Of a stretch of DNA of 64,000 bases, positions 1 to 11,600 are shown piece after piece. The notes under the pieces were generated by a model. It was given only the letters and a program-made list of their open reading frames with translations. It was not told where the DNA came from and did not search any database. Made by a program: the position numbers and the translations under genes. The stretch covers positions 186,001 through 250,000 of the forward strand of contig JALIZF010001867.1 of assembly GCA_029948255.1 (NCBI GenBank). The letters are read 5' to 3'. Within the stretch, counting starts at the first letter, position 1. Every line of letters begins with the position of its first letter. This stretch comes from Telmatactis stephensoni. Lineage: Eukaryota; Cnidaria; Anthozoa; Actiniaria; Isophelliidae.

Positions 1-3000
1 GTCCAAGTGTAGGGGATGGAGGAATTAGTTTATGACTTGAGGAATGTGAAGAATGATGTGACATATGAGGGGCTACACCATGATGTGAGGAATGACCCTT
101 GTGACTTGGCTTGATTTGTGCTGGATGATGCCCATGATGCTTTGATGAGTGGCTTGAACTTTTATGAGAAGAACTGTGGCTTGGCTTTCCATGTTGTTTC
201 AACCCTGGTGATGATGAATCAGAAGAATGAGAGGTCCGGCTACTTTTGTGTACTGAAGAACTACTATGGGGTCTAGAGGAATGGTGTGTTGATTTGTGTT
301 TCTTTGAAGGTATTCCATCTTCATGTGAACGATGTTTGTGTTTAGAGCCTACAGATGATGATGATGGTGGTGGTGGTGGTAGTCCACTAGAATTCCTTGA
401 AGCAGTTGTAGTTGAAACTTTGGCATCATTAATTGATGATGATGACTGACTAGAAGTTGTTGGAGCAGCAGCATATTTAGTTGTCAATGGAGGAAGCACG
501 GGTAATGTTACAACTGTAGTTGAAGTAGCCACACTTGCTCCTTCTGATGTCACCGTACTACTCTTGACTTCAACATGATTAGTTTCTTCTTGTTTGATTT
601 TTTCTTTCTTCGGCACTTCTTTTGATAAATCATTTTTAACTACGGTATCTCTAACTTTTTTGGTTAAATCATTTAATAAAGTGTCATTGTTACTACTATC
701 ATTGCCATCATGTCCTTTTGATAAACTTCCTGGTCCATCATTGGTTCGTAAAGGTCTTGGAATGGTATTGGAACCCTACAAAGACAAATAAAATACTATC
801 TACAGAAGATGTTTTGATTTTTTTTTAATAATTGATACACTTCAGAGCAGATTTCATTCGATGAAATGGACCATAGAGTATATTGCTAGTCCACCATCTT
901 GAACCAGCAGAAATAAAGTACTGACCTAAACAAACTTTTTAAAAAAGTTTGTCTCTGTTCACTTTTGCTTACACAGAGCAAACACAAAGCAAGCATAGGT
1001 TTGCTTTAGGCAAGTGCAGAACAAATGCAAATAATTAGCATCTTCTGTGTGTTTGCTTTGGGCAAACTCAACTCAGTTAACAGTCCCAAAATGCCACACA
1101 GTCAATTCAAGATGGCAGACTAGGGTTATAAAATTTAATGTGTAGTCTTGTGATGTTATGAGATTGATGTTATTTTATGTATTGTAACATGATGTGCCAG
1201 GCCATACCACAACACCCTGTGCCACAGTTTTTCAGGACAGTCATATGAAATTTACTTTAAGACATACTCTTCTGGATAGACATGTATTATGATTTTTACT
1301 ATAACAATAATATGAGTGTTATTCGACATTTTGATGTCGCTGACATCATTTTCAAGATTTATTAATTATGTATTATGAGGCAAAATATTCTTACTATAGT
1401 AATGGAATTAATCTTCCTCTTCAATTTGCTGGGGCATTTTTCAATAATATTAATAAATTCTTGTGCTATATCTACAAGAACAAAATAAATCACATCTTTA
1501 GATACGTCTATCATAAATATCACAACAAAAATAAACAAAACTATACACACCATCTAACAATTCCTTTGTCACATCTGCATGCATGTACTCCCACCAATGC
1601 TTATTGTCATTAGAAGGTGGAATCTAAATATTTACACAAGAGGTATATTAAGTGATTTTTTTTTTTATTAAGTGATAGTTACCATAACAACAATAGTTTT
1701 TTTCATTTTAAGGGACAGTTGCCATAACAACAGAAAGCCTGTTTTGAGAAAATGTTGTTATCATAACAACATACAATAGTGTTTACCTCATAGTTGCACC
1801 ATTTGCAAGCCAGGTGAATGCAAGCACATGCAACAACTGTTGGCTTGTATTGCAAACACAATGTTGTCAAGTGCAAGCTATAGGATAAAAGTTAACACTA
1901 CAATAAGTACAAGTTTCACCTTGGCCTAATAACGTATCATAAATGACTGTCCCAAGTACACATAAGCTACTCATCTACAAAGCCAATATTATTGTTGAGT
2001 AAGCCCCCTTCCCCCATGTATTGACAGACAGACAGACAGACTTTTTATTTAGTACCAGGAGTTAGCAATATAGTTATAAATAGTGCATAAAAAATATAAA
2101 AAAATGAATTTAAGTTTGGCAAGTTTAGGTACAACAGAATTTTTGGTACAAGCTATTTATAATAACACTTGGTTAACCGAGATAGATAGCTATAAATAGA
2201 AATGAATTGAAATATGTTGGTCTATTGGTAAAAGGAAGAAAAGCACACACAAGTATAAGTTCACATGACTGAGTATGTCAGAAACTTATGCTAATAATAA
2301 ATGATAAATAATAAATAGGTAGAAATAAAATTTGAAAAAAGTTAGAGCGTCAAAGAGGACGCCATGACACTGTGACCGTGACTGGTTTTTGTTTGTGAGA
2401 CTGTGTCTTAGAAGAAGTTAGAAGTTGGGGTGGGTGGATGGGGTCTCATTTCATGCACAGGTAGAGCAGCCTTCGAGAGTATAAAGATATGTAATGTACA
2501 CTTTTAATTATCATTGCCTTTACAGTGTTCTGCTCAGCTACGGCTAATCATTTGGGTTAAGTTACTTTCCTTACCTGTTAGTTGCCATAAAATAAGAAGC
2601 CTGTCCAAGATCTTTGCTTGCTGTTCAAAATAGAGAACAGTATTGTAATCACTGAGGAATTTTATAAGCATTTTATACACCTTGCCTATGGATAGTTACC
2701 TCTTACTAATTGGATAGCCTTGACAACATATGTGTGTGGGTGATGAACTGTCACCTCAAAGCCTGTCAAGGAAAAAATGCTCTGTTTTAAGTATGTTCTT
2801 TACAATGTCTATACACTAGTTGCCTTCTTCTAGTTTAAGTGGGAGGTCAAAATAGTAGTTCAAAACTATCCACTGTCATGAAAAAAACATGACAATAATG
2901 GTCATTATAAAGAATGAGAAACTCTTGAAGCATCAAAGAAATATGGTCAAGGAACATTAGGGTCCCCAGTTTAAACTTTTCCACAGTTATAAGAAATCAG

Positions 3001-5282
3001 CCTTGCTTACATGTATGACATTAGGGAGATTAAGCAGGAGACATTTTTGTCAACACGGACGTAACAAACGTTTTTGTTCATCCATTTGCCGTCATAGATG
3101 AGGTTGCTGTTCTTGGTAGAAATGAAAAAGCCTTAACTGACTGTCTGCTTCACAAAAACGGACACATCATCTATGATGGTGAACGGATAAGAAGACCGTA
3201 CACTATGGTGATGTCCACGTTGACAAAAACGTTTCCTGCTTAAGCTCCCTAATATCTATCACAACTTACCTAAAGTTTGTAATAAAATACTTTCGTTTTC
3301 AATAAGATCTTGAGCTTGCTGTAAATACTCCTAAAAGTGAAATAATTAATTAATAATTTAATTAAAATATGTGATATATAAAGCCATTTTAATAATATAG
3401 TTGAATGTGTAAGCAACCGACGTAAGATCTAGGCTGTGGTTGCTTACAAGTCTGATATTCCTGTGTGATACCATACCTCGCTATTAGTATCCAAAGGAGG
3501 TGCACCTCTGTGTAAGCAAGCATGAGCGACTCGAATAACGTGTTCTAATTTACGTGGTTGTTCTTCAACTTTAGCTGACAAGAACAGACAGCAAGGAGCC
3601 ATAACCTGCAATGATTAAGAATTGAAAGATAATTTAAAATTTTCCATAATTCCTTATATTTCAGTGAACAAATAACATAAATAATTCTATTGTTTAATTA
3701 GTGCTTATATTTAGGACTAAATATCTATTATTATCTATCAATAATTGATATAATAATTATTATTAAGTAGACACCCTTTATTAAGTACACAACATCCTAG
3801 GTTTGTGGGAAAGTTTCTTCATATTTTTACTGCAAATTGGACCCCTGTTCAGTGGACATTATTAAGATGACATAGGATAAGGTCCCAAAGGTACAACATC
3901 TAAAATATTCAAAATACCAAAAAGCTATAAAGGTATGAGACTATGATATCATCAGAGGTACATGTTGAATATTCTCTAGGACTGCACAACAATTTCCATT
4001 ATTATATCCACATCCACTGGATATGAGCAAGCGTGCGCTCTGATTGGTTCCTCTACTACTAGGATATCAGTTCATATCCCATGAGTAGAGAAGTAAACAA
4101 AATGGCGGAGCGTTTCGCCGACATTATTTTGTTTTTAAACTTTAAAATAATTAAAATTCTGCATTTCTCACAATCCAGTGGATGTGGATATAATAAAACA
4201 ATTATTCCACTCAATCTTGTTGTACGTGGCCAATAGCTGACGAGGTGCTGTGCGCCTGGTCGGCTATCAGCTCATGCACGACTCGATTTCGTGGAATAAT
4301 TGTTAAATATTGTACTGTAGTACAAAGTATTGCAAGCTTCTAGTATTTATTACAGATCCACAGACCATCTCTTCTTGAAACTAATTAAGTAGAGCACATT
4401 TTGTATGACTGTGACTGTGACTGTGACTATGACTGTGCATTTCTGTGTTCTGGTTATCTCAGTGTTCTGATTGGATATATCATCAACACTGACCAATCAA
4501 CTTGCTTAAATATGGCATAAAGCAGATTTCATATGAGTGTGAAATGGACCGTGTCATGCCATGACCATGTTGGTGAGTGTTGTCTATAAAAACATCTGAA
4601 ATTCCTACCATAACTGTGCCATGATCCTGTGGTGCCATTTTCACAGTCATATGAAATCTACTCTAGCACAGCATGGCACAGTACACACTATTACACAGTC
4701 ATAAAAAAATTGCTCTAAATAATGCAATAACATAGTAAAAAAACTTTTCAAATACCATTTTTCATGAAATACAATACACAAATATAAGTTAAAAGAAATA
4801 AAGCACGTTTTTATTATGATGTGAAAGCTATACGTAAAAAAATGGTGCTTACGTGTCGATGAAATCGTGCAAATGGGTAGAACATGTAAAACCGGTGCAT
4901 ATATACAATAGAAGTATTGATGGTCAGCTGTGAACTATAAATCAACGTCAAGGAAGACATACAACAAATAAAAGAGACTGTAAATTTATCAGTTAAATCT
5001 TAGTTGACTCAATTGAGCTTCTTTTACGCTCGAAAAGAAGCAGCGATACCACAACATTTAGTTATTATTTGTCAAGTCTTCCCTTCCAAGAACACAAAGT
5101 TATAACACAATTATTGAAGGATACACAGACAGTCTTTGTCCCATGTCTTGAATCAGAGTAGCAGCTTGTTGTCTATAGCTGAGTTCTTTATCTGCCGGTA
5201 ATCCAGAACGCCGTGAAGGTGTATTTTCCAGTTGTTCTTTGGTAAAATACCACTTATCTTCACTCGAACTATGCGCCGCCAT
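1..5282 (-). CDS. CCNT: Cyclin T (P-TEFb subunit), 3' end cut by window edge
   Basis: Regulatory cyclin of CDK9; the P-TEFb kinase phosphorylates RNA polymerase II and releases paused elongation in the nucleus. Exons, 5' to 3' on the minus strand: 5282-5125, 4934-4853, 3605-3477, 3330-3270, 2762-2700, 2620-2575, 1877-1787, 1623-1551, 1471-1395, 775-1. All junctions are GT-AG and phases match, giving 518 codons to the edge. The first exon reads [20 protein letters not shown] and then a [15 protein letters not shown] segment like human cyclin T1. Exon 2 reads [16 protein letters not shown]; exon 3 contains [14 protein letters not shown]. Two cyclin boxes span about residues 25-255 and end at KCPSKLKRK. 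The last exon is Ser/Lys-rich, then strongly His/Ser-rich (about bases 1-330), matching the family's His-rich region that contacts the polymerase C-terminal domain. The stop codon lies to the left of the window. The intron at 1878-2574 also holds an AT-rich repeat. Confidence 0.95.
3021..3254. mobile_element. MITE-like element in cyclin T intron 4
   Basis: Terminal inverted repeats of about 40 bp: left TTAGGGAGATTAAGCAGGAG at 3021, mirrored by CTCCTGCTTAA-type sequence ending CTCCCTAATA at about 3250. Inner arms are TTTTTGTCAACACGGAC and GTCCACGTTGACAAAAA. No coding capacity. Confidence 0.8.
4001..4195. mobile_element. Inverted-repeat element in cyclin T intron 2
   Basis: Arms TATATCCACATCCACTGG (4003-4020) and CCAGTGGATGTGGATATA (4174-4191) are exact reverse complements. 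It abuts a second hairpin at 4198-4303. Confidence 0.75.
4198..4303. mobile_element. Short hairpin element in cyclin T intron 2
   Basis: Arms ACAATTATTCCAC (4199) and GTGGAATAATTGT (4290) flank a GC-richer centre containing AGCTGACGAGG and TCGGCTATCAGCT. It directly follows the preceding inverted repeat, suggesting tandem or nested insertion. Confidence 0.65.
4520..4675. mobile_element. MITE family A, copy 1
   Basis: Ends AGCAGATTTCATATGAGTGT (4521) and ACAGTCATATGAAATCTACT (4653) are inverted repeats. The interior is rich in ACCGTG/GCCATGACC-type words around a central CTATAAAAAC. Other copies lie at 20272-20424 and 36674-36822, with partial copies elsewhere. It sits in cyclin T intron 2. 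Confidence 0.8.
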
Positions 5283-5686
5283 TTTGTATTCTCGCTCGAG
5301 TCACCCACTACGCATGCGTACATTTCTCCTCAGTCCCCTCACGGCTTCTCGGAATCGAGGTTGTAAATTATTCAAGATGGCGGAGAAGGAGGAAACGATG
5401 AAGTTTTCATGAACTTGCAGCAAATTGGTATTTCTCCTCTTTAAAATGATCCAAAATTGTTACGTTCAGATCAAATATATAAATTATAACACCTGAGCTA
5501 ATATTTTTTCATAAGGTAAGAAGGAAACTGGACACATTACAGCAAAAAAACGAAAATTAAATTCTGTTTGTTTGCGTTTTTGGCAGCTTTAAAAAATCGA
5601 AGCATTGAGTTATCTATTATTTACATTATACAGAAATCAATTTATGAGCCATCGTTACAATTCTTCTTCAACTGTGTGAGTGTGAA
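5283..5686. promoter_or_regulatory. Divergent promoter region between cyclin T and hyccin
   Basis: The two start codons face away from each other and are only 404 bp apart. The stretch starts CpG-rich (around 5290-5400, including a TACGCATGCGTA palindrome at 5310-5321) and contains AAGATGGCGG at 5374-5383, which resembles a YY1-type element. A 5' untranslated exon of hyccin may end near 5514 at a GGTAAG. The shared-promoter role is inferred from geometry only. Confidence 0.5.
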
Positions 5687-8600
5687 ATGGAACAAGAAGC
5701 TGCACTTTATGATATTCTTCAGGTATTTCTTTATTCTCATTTGCCTACCTACTCGATCCCACACCTTTTCTAATTACTTGTTAGTTGCTGTCGAACTTAT
5801 ATTTAAAAGGGAATAAAACTACCAGAATATCCTATAAAAACCGTTTGATATCAAGGCTATTATTTCTCTACAGGAATGCTCCACTCTTTCACCTGAGGAA
5901 ACAGTCCAAAAATTAAGTAAAAAAGATGGCCTTGTGAAAAATATTATCACCAGTCTATCAGATCAATACAAAAAACAGGTACTAAGTATTATTATATGGC
6001 TAGATAATTTCCTGAATTCTGATTGGCTAATGCATGGTCTGTATTTTGCCATATCACGACCACTGTCCCGGATAAAAAGAAAAGTTTGCATTTGGCAATT
6101 GTTTTAGTGGGACTTCCCAAAGCCATATAATGAATAAGTTATTAACCTTGTTTGCTCGGTCTGTATGGGAAAATATCAGACCTCGGTCTTTTTGTACAGA
6201 CCTCGCTGTGCTCAGTCCGTACTGTCAAGACCTCGGTCTGATATTTTCCCATACAGACCTTGCGCTCGGTTAATAACCCTTTAATATCTAGACATTGGCA
6301 CCAGACAAGTGATGGTGTACAAGTGAGAACAATAGAACAAAGCAACTAAAGTACATGGAGAAAGAAATTTTGTTTCTAGATCTTCATGTCTTTTTCCAAA
6401 GGTTTCCAAGTTTATGGCAGCAATGATGTTTTCATAAATAGGAATGTTGTTATAATAATAAAGTAAATACGTTGTTGTTGTATGCCAGGTCAGTCATCCT
6501 ATATACAGTACATTGTTTGAACTGTACCGAAGTAACAATAAAGAAGCCAGGTGTTTTATGCTACAGTTTTTACCTGTGCTCATCTGGATATACCTTTCAG
6601 CAAAGTCAAGAAGAGATAAACAGGTAGTTTATTTTTACCTTTTATGATATTTTTGTTATAGTAGAAGTTCAAATACTAAATACTTTATATACTTATTATA
6701 ATCAGACATCTCCTATGCAATGCAGTCACCTCCCATAAGGACATTCCTTTAAGCAGATACACCTCCCATATGCAGACACCTCCCATAAGCAGATGCTTCC
6801 CATAAGGAGATACCTCCCATAACTGGACACCTCCCATAAGCAGATGCTTCCCATAAGGAGATACCTCCCATAACTAGACACCTCCCATAAGCAGACACCT
6901 CCCATAAGCAGACACCTCCCATAAGCAGACACCTCCCATAAGTAGACACCTCCCATAAACAGACACCTCCCATAAGCAGACACCTCCCATAAACAGACAC
7001 CTCCCATAAGTAGACACCTCCCATAAACAGACACCTCCCATAAGCAGACACCTCGCATAAACAGACACCTCCCATAAGCAGACACCTCCCATAAGCAGGC
7101 ACCTCCAATAGGTATGTAGACACCTCCCATAAGCAGGCACCTCCAATAGGTATGTAGACACCTCCCATAAGTAGACACCTCCCATAAGTAGGCACCTCCC
7201 ATAAGTAGACACCTCCCATAAGTAGGCACCTCCCATAAGTAGACACCTCTCATAAGTAGACACCTCCCATAAGCAGACACCTCCCATAAACAGACACCTC
7301 CCATAAGCAGACACCTCCCATAAGCAGGCACCTCCAATAGGTATGTAGACACCTCCCATAAGCAGACACCTCCCATAAGTAGGCACCTCCCATAAGTAGA
7401 CACCTCCCATAAGCAGACACCTCCCATAAGTAGGCACCTCCCATAAGTAGGCACCTCCCATAAGCAGACACCTCCCATAAGTAGACACCTCCCATAAGCA
7501 GACACCTCCCATAAGTAGGCACCTCCCATAAGTAGACACCTCCCATAAGTAGGCACCTCCCATAAGTAGACACCTCTCATAAGTAGACACCTCCCATAAG
7601 CAGACACCTCCCATAAACAGACACCTCCCATAAGCAGACACCTCCCATAAGCAGGCACCTCCAATAGGTATGTAGACACCTCCCATAAGCAGACACCTCC
7701 CATAAGTAGGCACCTCCCATAAGTAGACACCTCCCATAAGCAGACACCTCCCATAAGTAGGCACCTCCCATAAGTAGGCACCTCCCATAAGCAGACACCT
7801 CCCATAAGTAGACACCTCCCATAAGCAGACACCTCCCATAAGTAGGCACCTCCCATAAGTAGACACCTCCCATAAGCAGACACCTCCCATAAGCAGACAC
7901 CTCCCATAAGCAGACACCTCCCATAAGTAGGCACCTCCCATAAACAGACACCTCCCATAAGCAGACACCTCCCATAAGGAGACACCTCCCATAAGCAGAC
8001 ACCTCCCATAAGTAGACACCTCCCATAAGTAGACACCTCCCATAAGCAGACACCTCCCATAAGCAGACACCTCCCATAAGTAGACACCTCCCATAAGTAG
8101 ACACCTCCCATAAGCAGACACCTCCCATAAGTAGACACCTCCCATAAGCAGACACCTCCCATAAGTAGACACCTCCCATAAGCAGACACCTCCCATAAGT
8201 AGGCACCTCCCATAAGTAGACACCTCCCATAAGCAGACACCTCCCATAAGCAGACACCTCCCATAAGCAGACACCTCCCATAAGTAGGCACCTCCCATAA
8301 ACAGACACCTCCCATAAGCAGACACCTCCCATAAGGAGACACCTCCCATAAGCAGACACCTCCCATAAGCAGGCACCTCCAATAGGTATGTAGACACCTC
8401 CCATAAGTAGACAACTTCCTAAGCAAACACCTCCCAGCACAACAAAATCATTGATCTCTGAGCTCCAGATGGTAATATGATGTTGTTCTGTTGTAGGGGT
8501 TTGGCAAATTGGAAGCTATTCTCTTGGCTATCTACAATGCAGTATGTTATGGTTTTGCAGTATTCACTTTCATGAAGAGCTTTCCCTAAACTTAATCTGC

Positions 8601-11600
8601 AATTGTATTATTTTGTACTCATGCCAAATTTTGTGTGATTGAAACAGGAGGTTCATGACAAAAATGGTCAAAAACCCAAGACTTTTAGATTACCATCACT
8701 ATCAAGGGCATCAATTTATCATGAGGTACTGTATCAATGACATTGGATGTTAGAATTCATAAGGATGTGTGGTGACTTGCCAATGTATATTTTTGTAGTC
8801 TTCAGATGTGATGTGTCAGTCAGCCCTAACAGAAAGTGCACTAAGCCGACATGAACTTGCTGAAACACCAATACTGGGACCACCAAAGCAATTAAACACA
8901 GTAACAGCATCAAACAGGTATGGCACTGCTATAAATATCGAATTAGAGAAGGATGGAAGGAAGGAATGAATGAAGGAAGGAATGAAGGCAGAAAACATAG
9001 AAAGTTGTAAGATAAACTGTACTGTAGACAATACTGAAGAGTAAAGGAAAGTGCACAGATACATGTAATAGAGATGGCAGAGAGAAAGGGAAGAATGACA
9101 ATTTTATGTTTCTTACAGGATGTCAATCCTATGTGTAGCTTTGAGACAGTACAATAACTGTATTGCCTTCATGGATAAATGCTCGCATGATAGCTTCTGG
9201 TTGATGGCAATAAGGTAAAGTTGCATTGACAGTACAACATGATGATCTTGTATTGTTGAACAGGTATGCTGGTCCAGGCCCAGATGCAGGTTTTTCTAGA
9301 TCGCCTTCCAAAACCTGTCTGCCCTGTCATATGACTATTTCCAAAGTTTTGTTAAAGAGAATGCATAGGGTCAAATACAAGTCCTACACCATTTTAATTA
9401 CTTCCTTGCATTATGCTATATCAGCATCAAGCAACTCACTTTCTAGACGCCATTGTTGCTCAGAATCTCCGAAATTGATATCTGGATTCTTTGGCCACAA
9501 CTGCCAAATTATACAACCTCTGCACCGAACCAGTCAAAAACTATGCCACAGAATTTAATTGCTTTCTTGTTTGACCTAAATGATTTAAAGAACTATAATT
9601 TTGTTAAACATTGATAATCTTTAAAATAAATAATCTTTTCACAGCAGCATATCCATAGTGGTCCTTCATTTCCTGGCACACCCGCACTAACCATTTTATA
9701 TTTGGCACATGCTTGCATTGCATACTCTCTCATTTTGATTTTATTTATGTTGTATAGAGAATGGTACTGTCCATTTGTTATTTTCACCATCTTAGAGTCA
9801 CCATTTCCCACTATCTGTGAAAAGAAGCTGATTGTTCATATTTGACAATATTGATAAGAATACATTTTTGCTTTAGAATTGCAGTTGCTGGATTTTCTGA
9901 ATTATGCACTCCTGAGACTAAGACCTCCAAACTAGCTGATGTGATTAGCAATGAAGAATTAACAAGACTGATGAACCATCCTAGAATCTCTCTTAGTGCA
10001 GAATTCATCCAAGAGTTAATACACCCCTTGTATTTCTTGATGTAAGTACTTTGATAGACAAGTACTCCACTTCATTTGTTTGTATTCTCTGTATTGAAAT
10101 CACAGAAGTGAGAAGGATTTTATTGTAAAATCTGCTTTACTTATTGAAGAGCCCTCCTTTCCTAATAGGTACAATGGCTATCCCAAACAGGCTGCTAGGG
10201 CAATAGACAGTCTTCATTTTAGAGCATCTCACAGTCTGCTTGCCTCAGCTAATGTGGTAAGTTGACTAAATGCAAAGTTGAGTATTTGTAAAACAGACCC
10301 GTAAGCGGAGCAAACTTTTTACATAGGGAGGACTAAGGGTGATGGCTAGAAAATGTGATGATAGTCCACAAGGCATGGTTGGTAGAAATTGAAGGGCAGG
10401 CCAATGGGCTAGAAAGACTTAAGCCACATCTCCATGAGCAAGTTAGTTTACCAAGGAAAACATGTTAAGAAACACTTGTTAGTGTAGATGTGGCTTGACT
10501 GAGACAGCTGCCTTGGGTTGCTCTATGTGGCTATAGCTCTGTGAATAATTACTATTTTATAGGGCGCTGTAGCCACATAGAGCCAACCAAGGCAGTTGCC
10601 TCAGTCAAGTCAAATATTGTGAAGGCATTATAGCTAGGAAAAAGCAGTTTTGATATAACACCTCCCAGGATCTGTCCATCTTACTAATGGGCAGTAAACA
10701 GTGATACAAAGCACTGTACACAGTACTAAAATGATATATTCGTCATTCTTATAGTTAAGCAATGCTATTCACCATTGTCTCATCCCTTCCAATGGACTAC
10801 CCCATGATGGCCCTCTTGGATTACAAGTGCACCTCTCAGGGACACACCCAGTCCCATCAACGCCAGGTAAATCAGTTTGCCTGCTGGGCATCTCTGATGC
10901 CGAGTCCTTCAAATCATGTGAAGAGATCAGAAGTGTCAGTGATATGGATGTATATTGTGACACGGTTGAGTCACCTTCACTACATAACAAGAGAAAGAAA
11001 CCTCCTCTTGATACTTGGCTGTGATCATTTAATTTTTTTTCAAAATGCAACTTTTGGATCCTTTCCTGATGGGAGGTTCCAGTTAGGCTTGTTTATGGTG
11101 CCAAGTTGATGACGCATTGGATAAATCCTCAGAATCCTTCTAATGTAGAAATACAGTAAAAACCCGCATATAAGAACCACTGTTTTTCGAGGTTAGGCTA
11201 AAATGGTTCTTATGTAATTGGTATTTAGTGAGAATTTAGGCTAAGGTAGTTCTTAACTGGTTCTTATATACAAGGCAAAAACAATATGTATATTTATATG
11301 TTTGTATTGTATATGTATAAAAAAATCATTTGCTTATTATTATTGAGTACAAATAATAACATATTGTATTGTATATACATCACCTAAAACATTTGTAAAG
11401 CATTTATGTTGTAAAAATTTTGTCATTCAGCCTGAACTTATATTTTTTTCGCCATTTACAAAACAACAAAAAAAGAACATAAATCCAAATCAATGTTGAA
11501 ACCTTTTATATAAGAACCAGTCTAATTTCTTAGGCTAAAGTGGTTCTTGTTTAATGGGTACTTAAAAAGCAAATTTTAGCCTAGTGGTTCTTAATCCACT

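Noticed and set aside
6740..8437. CRISPR-like array
   Set aside because: Units are 17 bp with no spacers of unique sequence and the context is an animal intron.
6726..8440. Five long minus-strand reading frames of 107-566 aa
   Set aside because: They are translations of the 17-bp minisatellite in three frames and lie within a hyccin intron; they repeat the same 17-residue word.
9226..9558. 110-aa plus-strand frame next to hyccin exon 7
   Set aside because: The start region overlaps an intron, the composition is not conserved, and the true frame continues from 9214 to 9877 with matching phase and homology.
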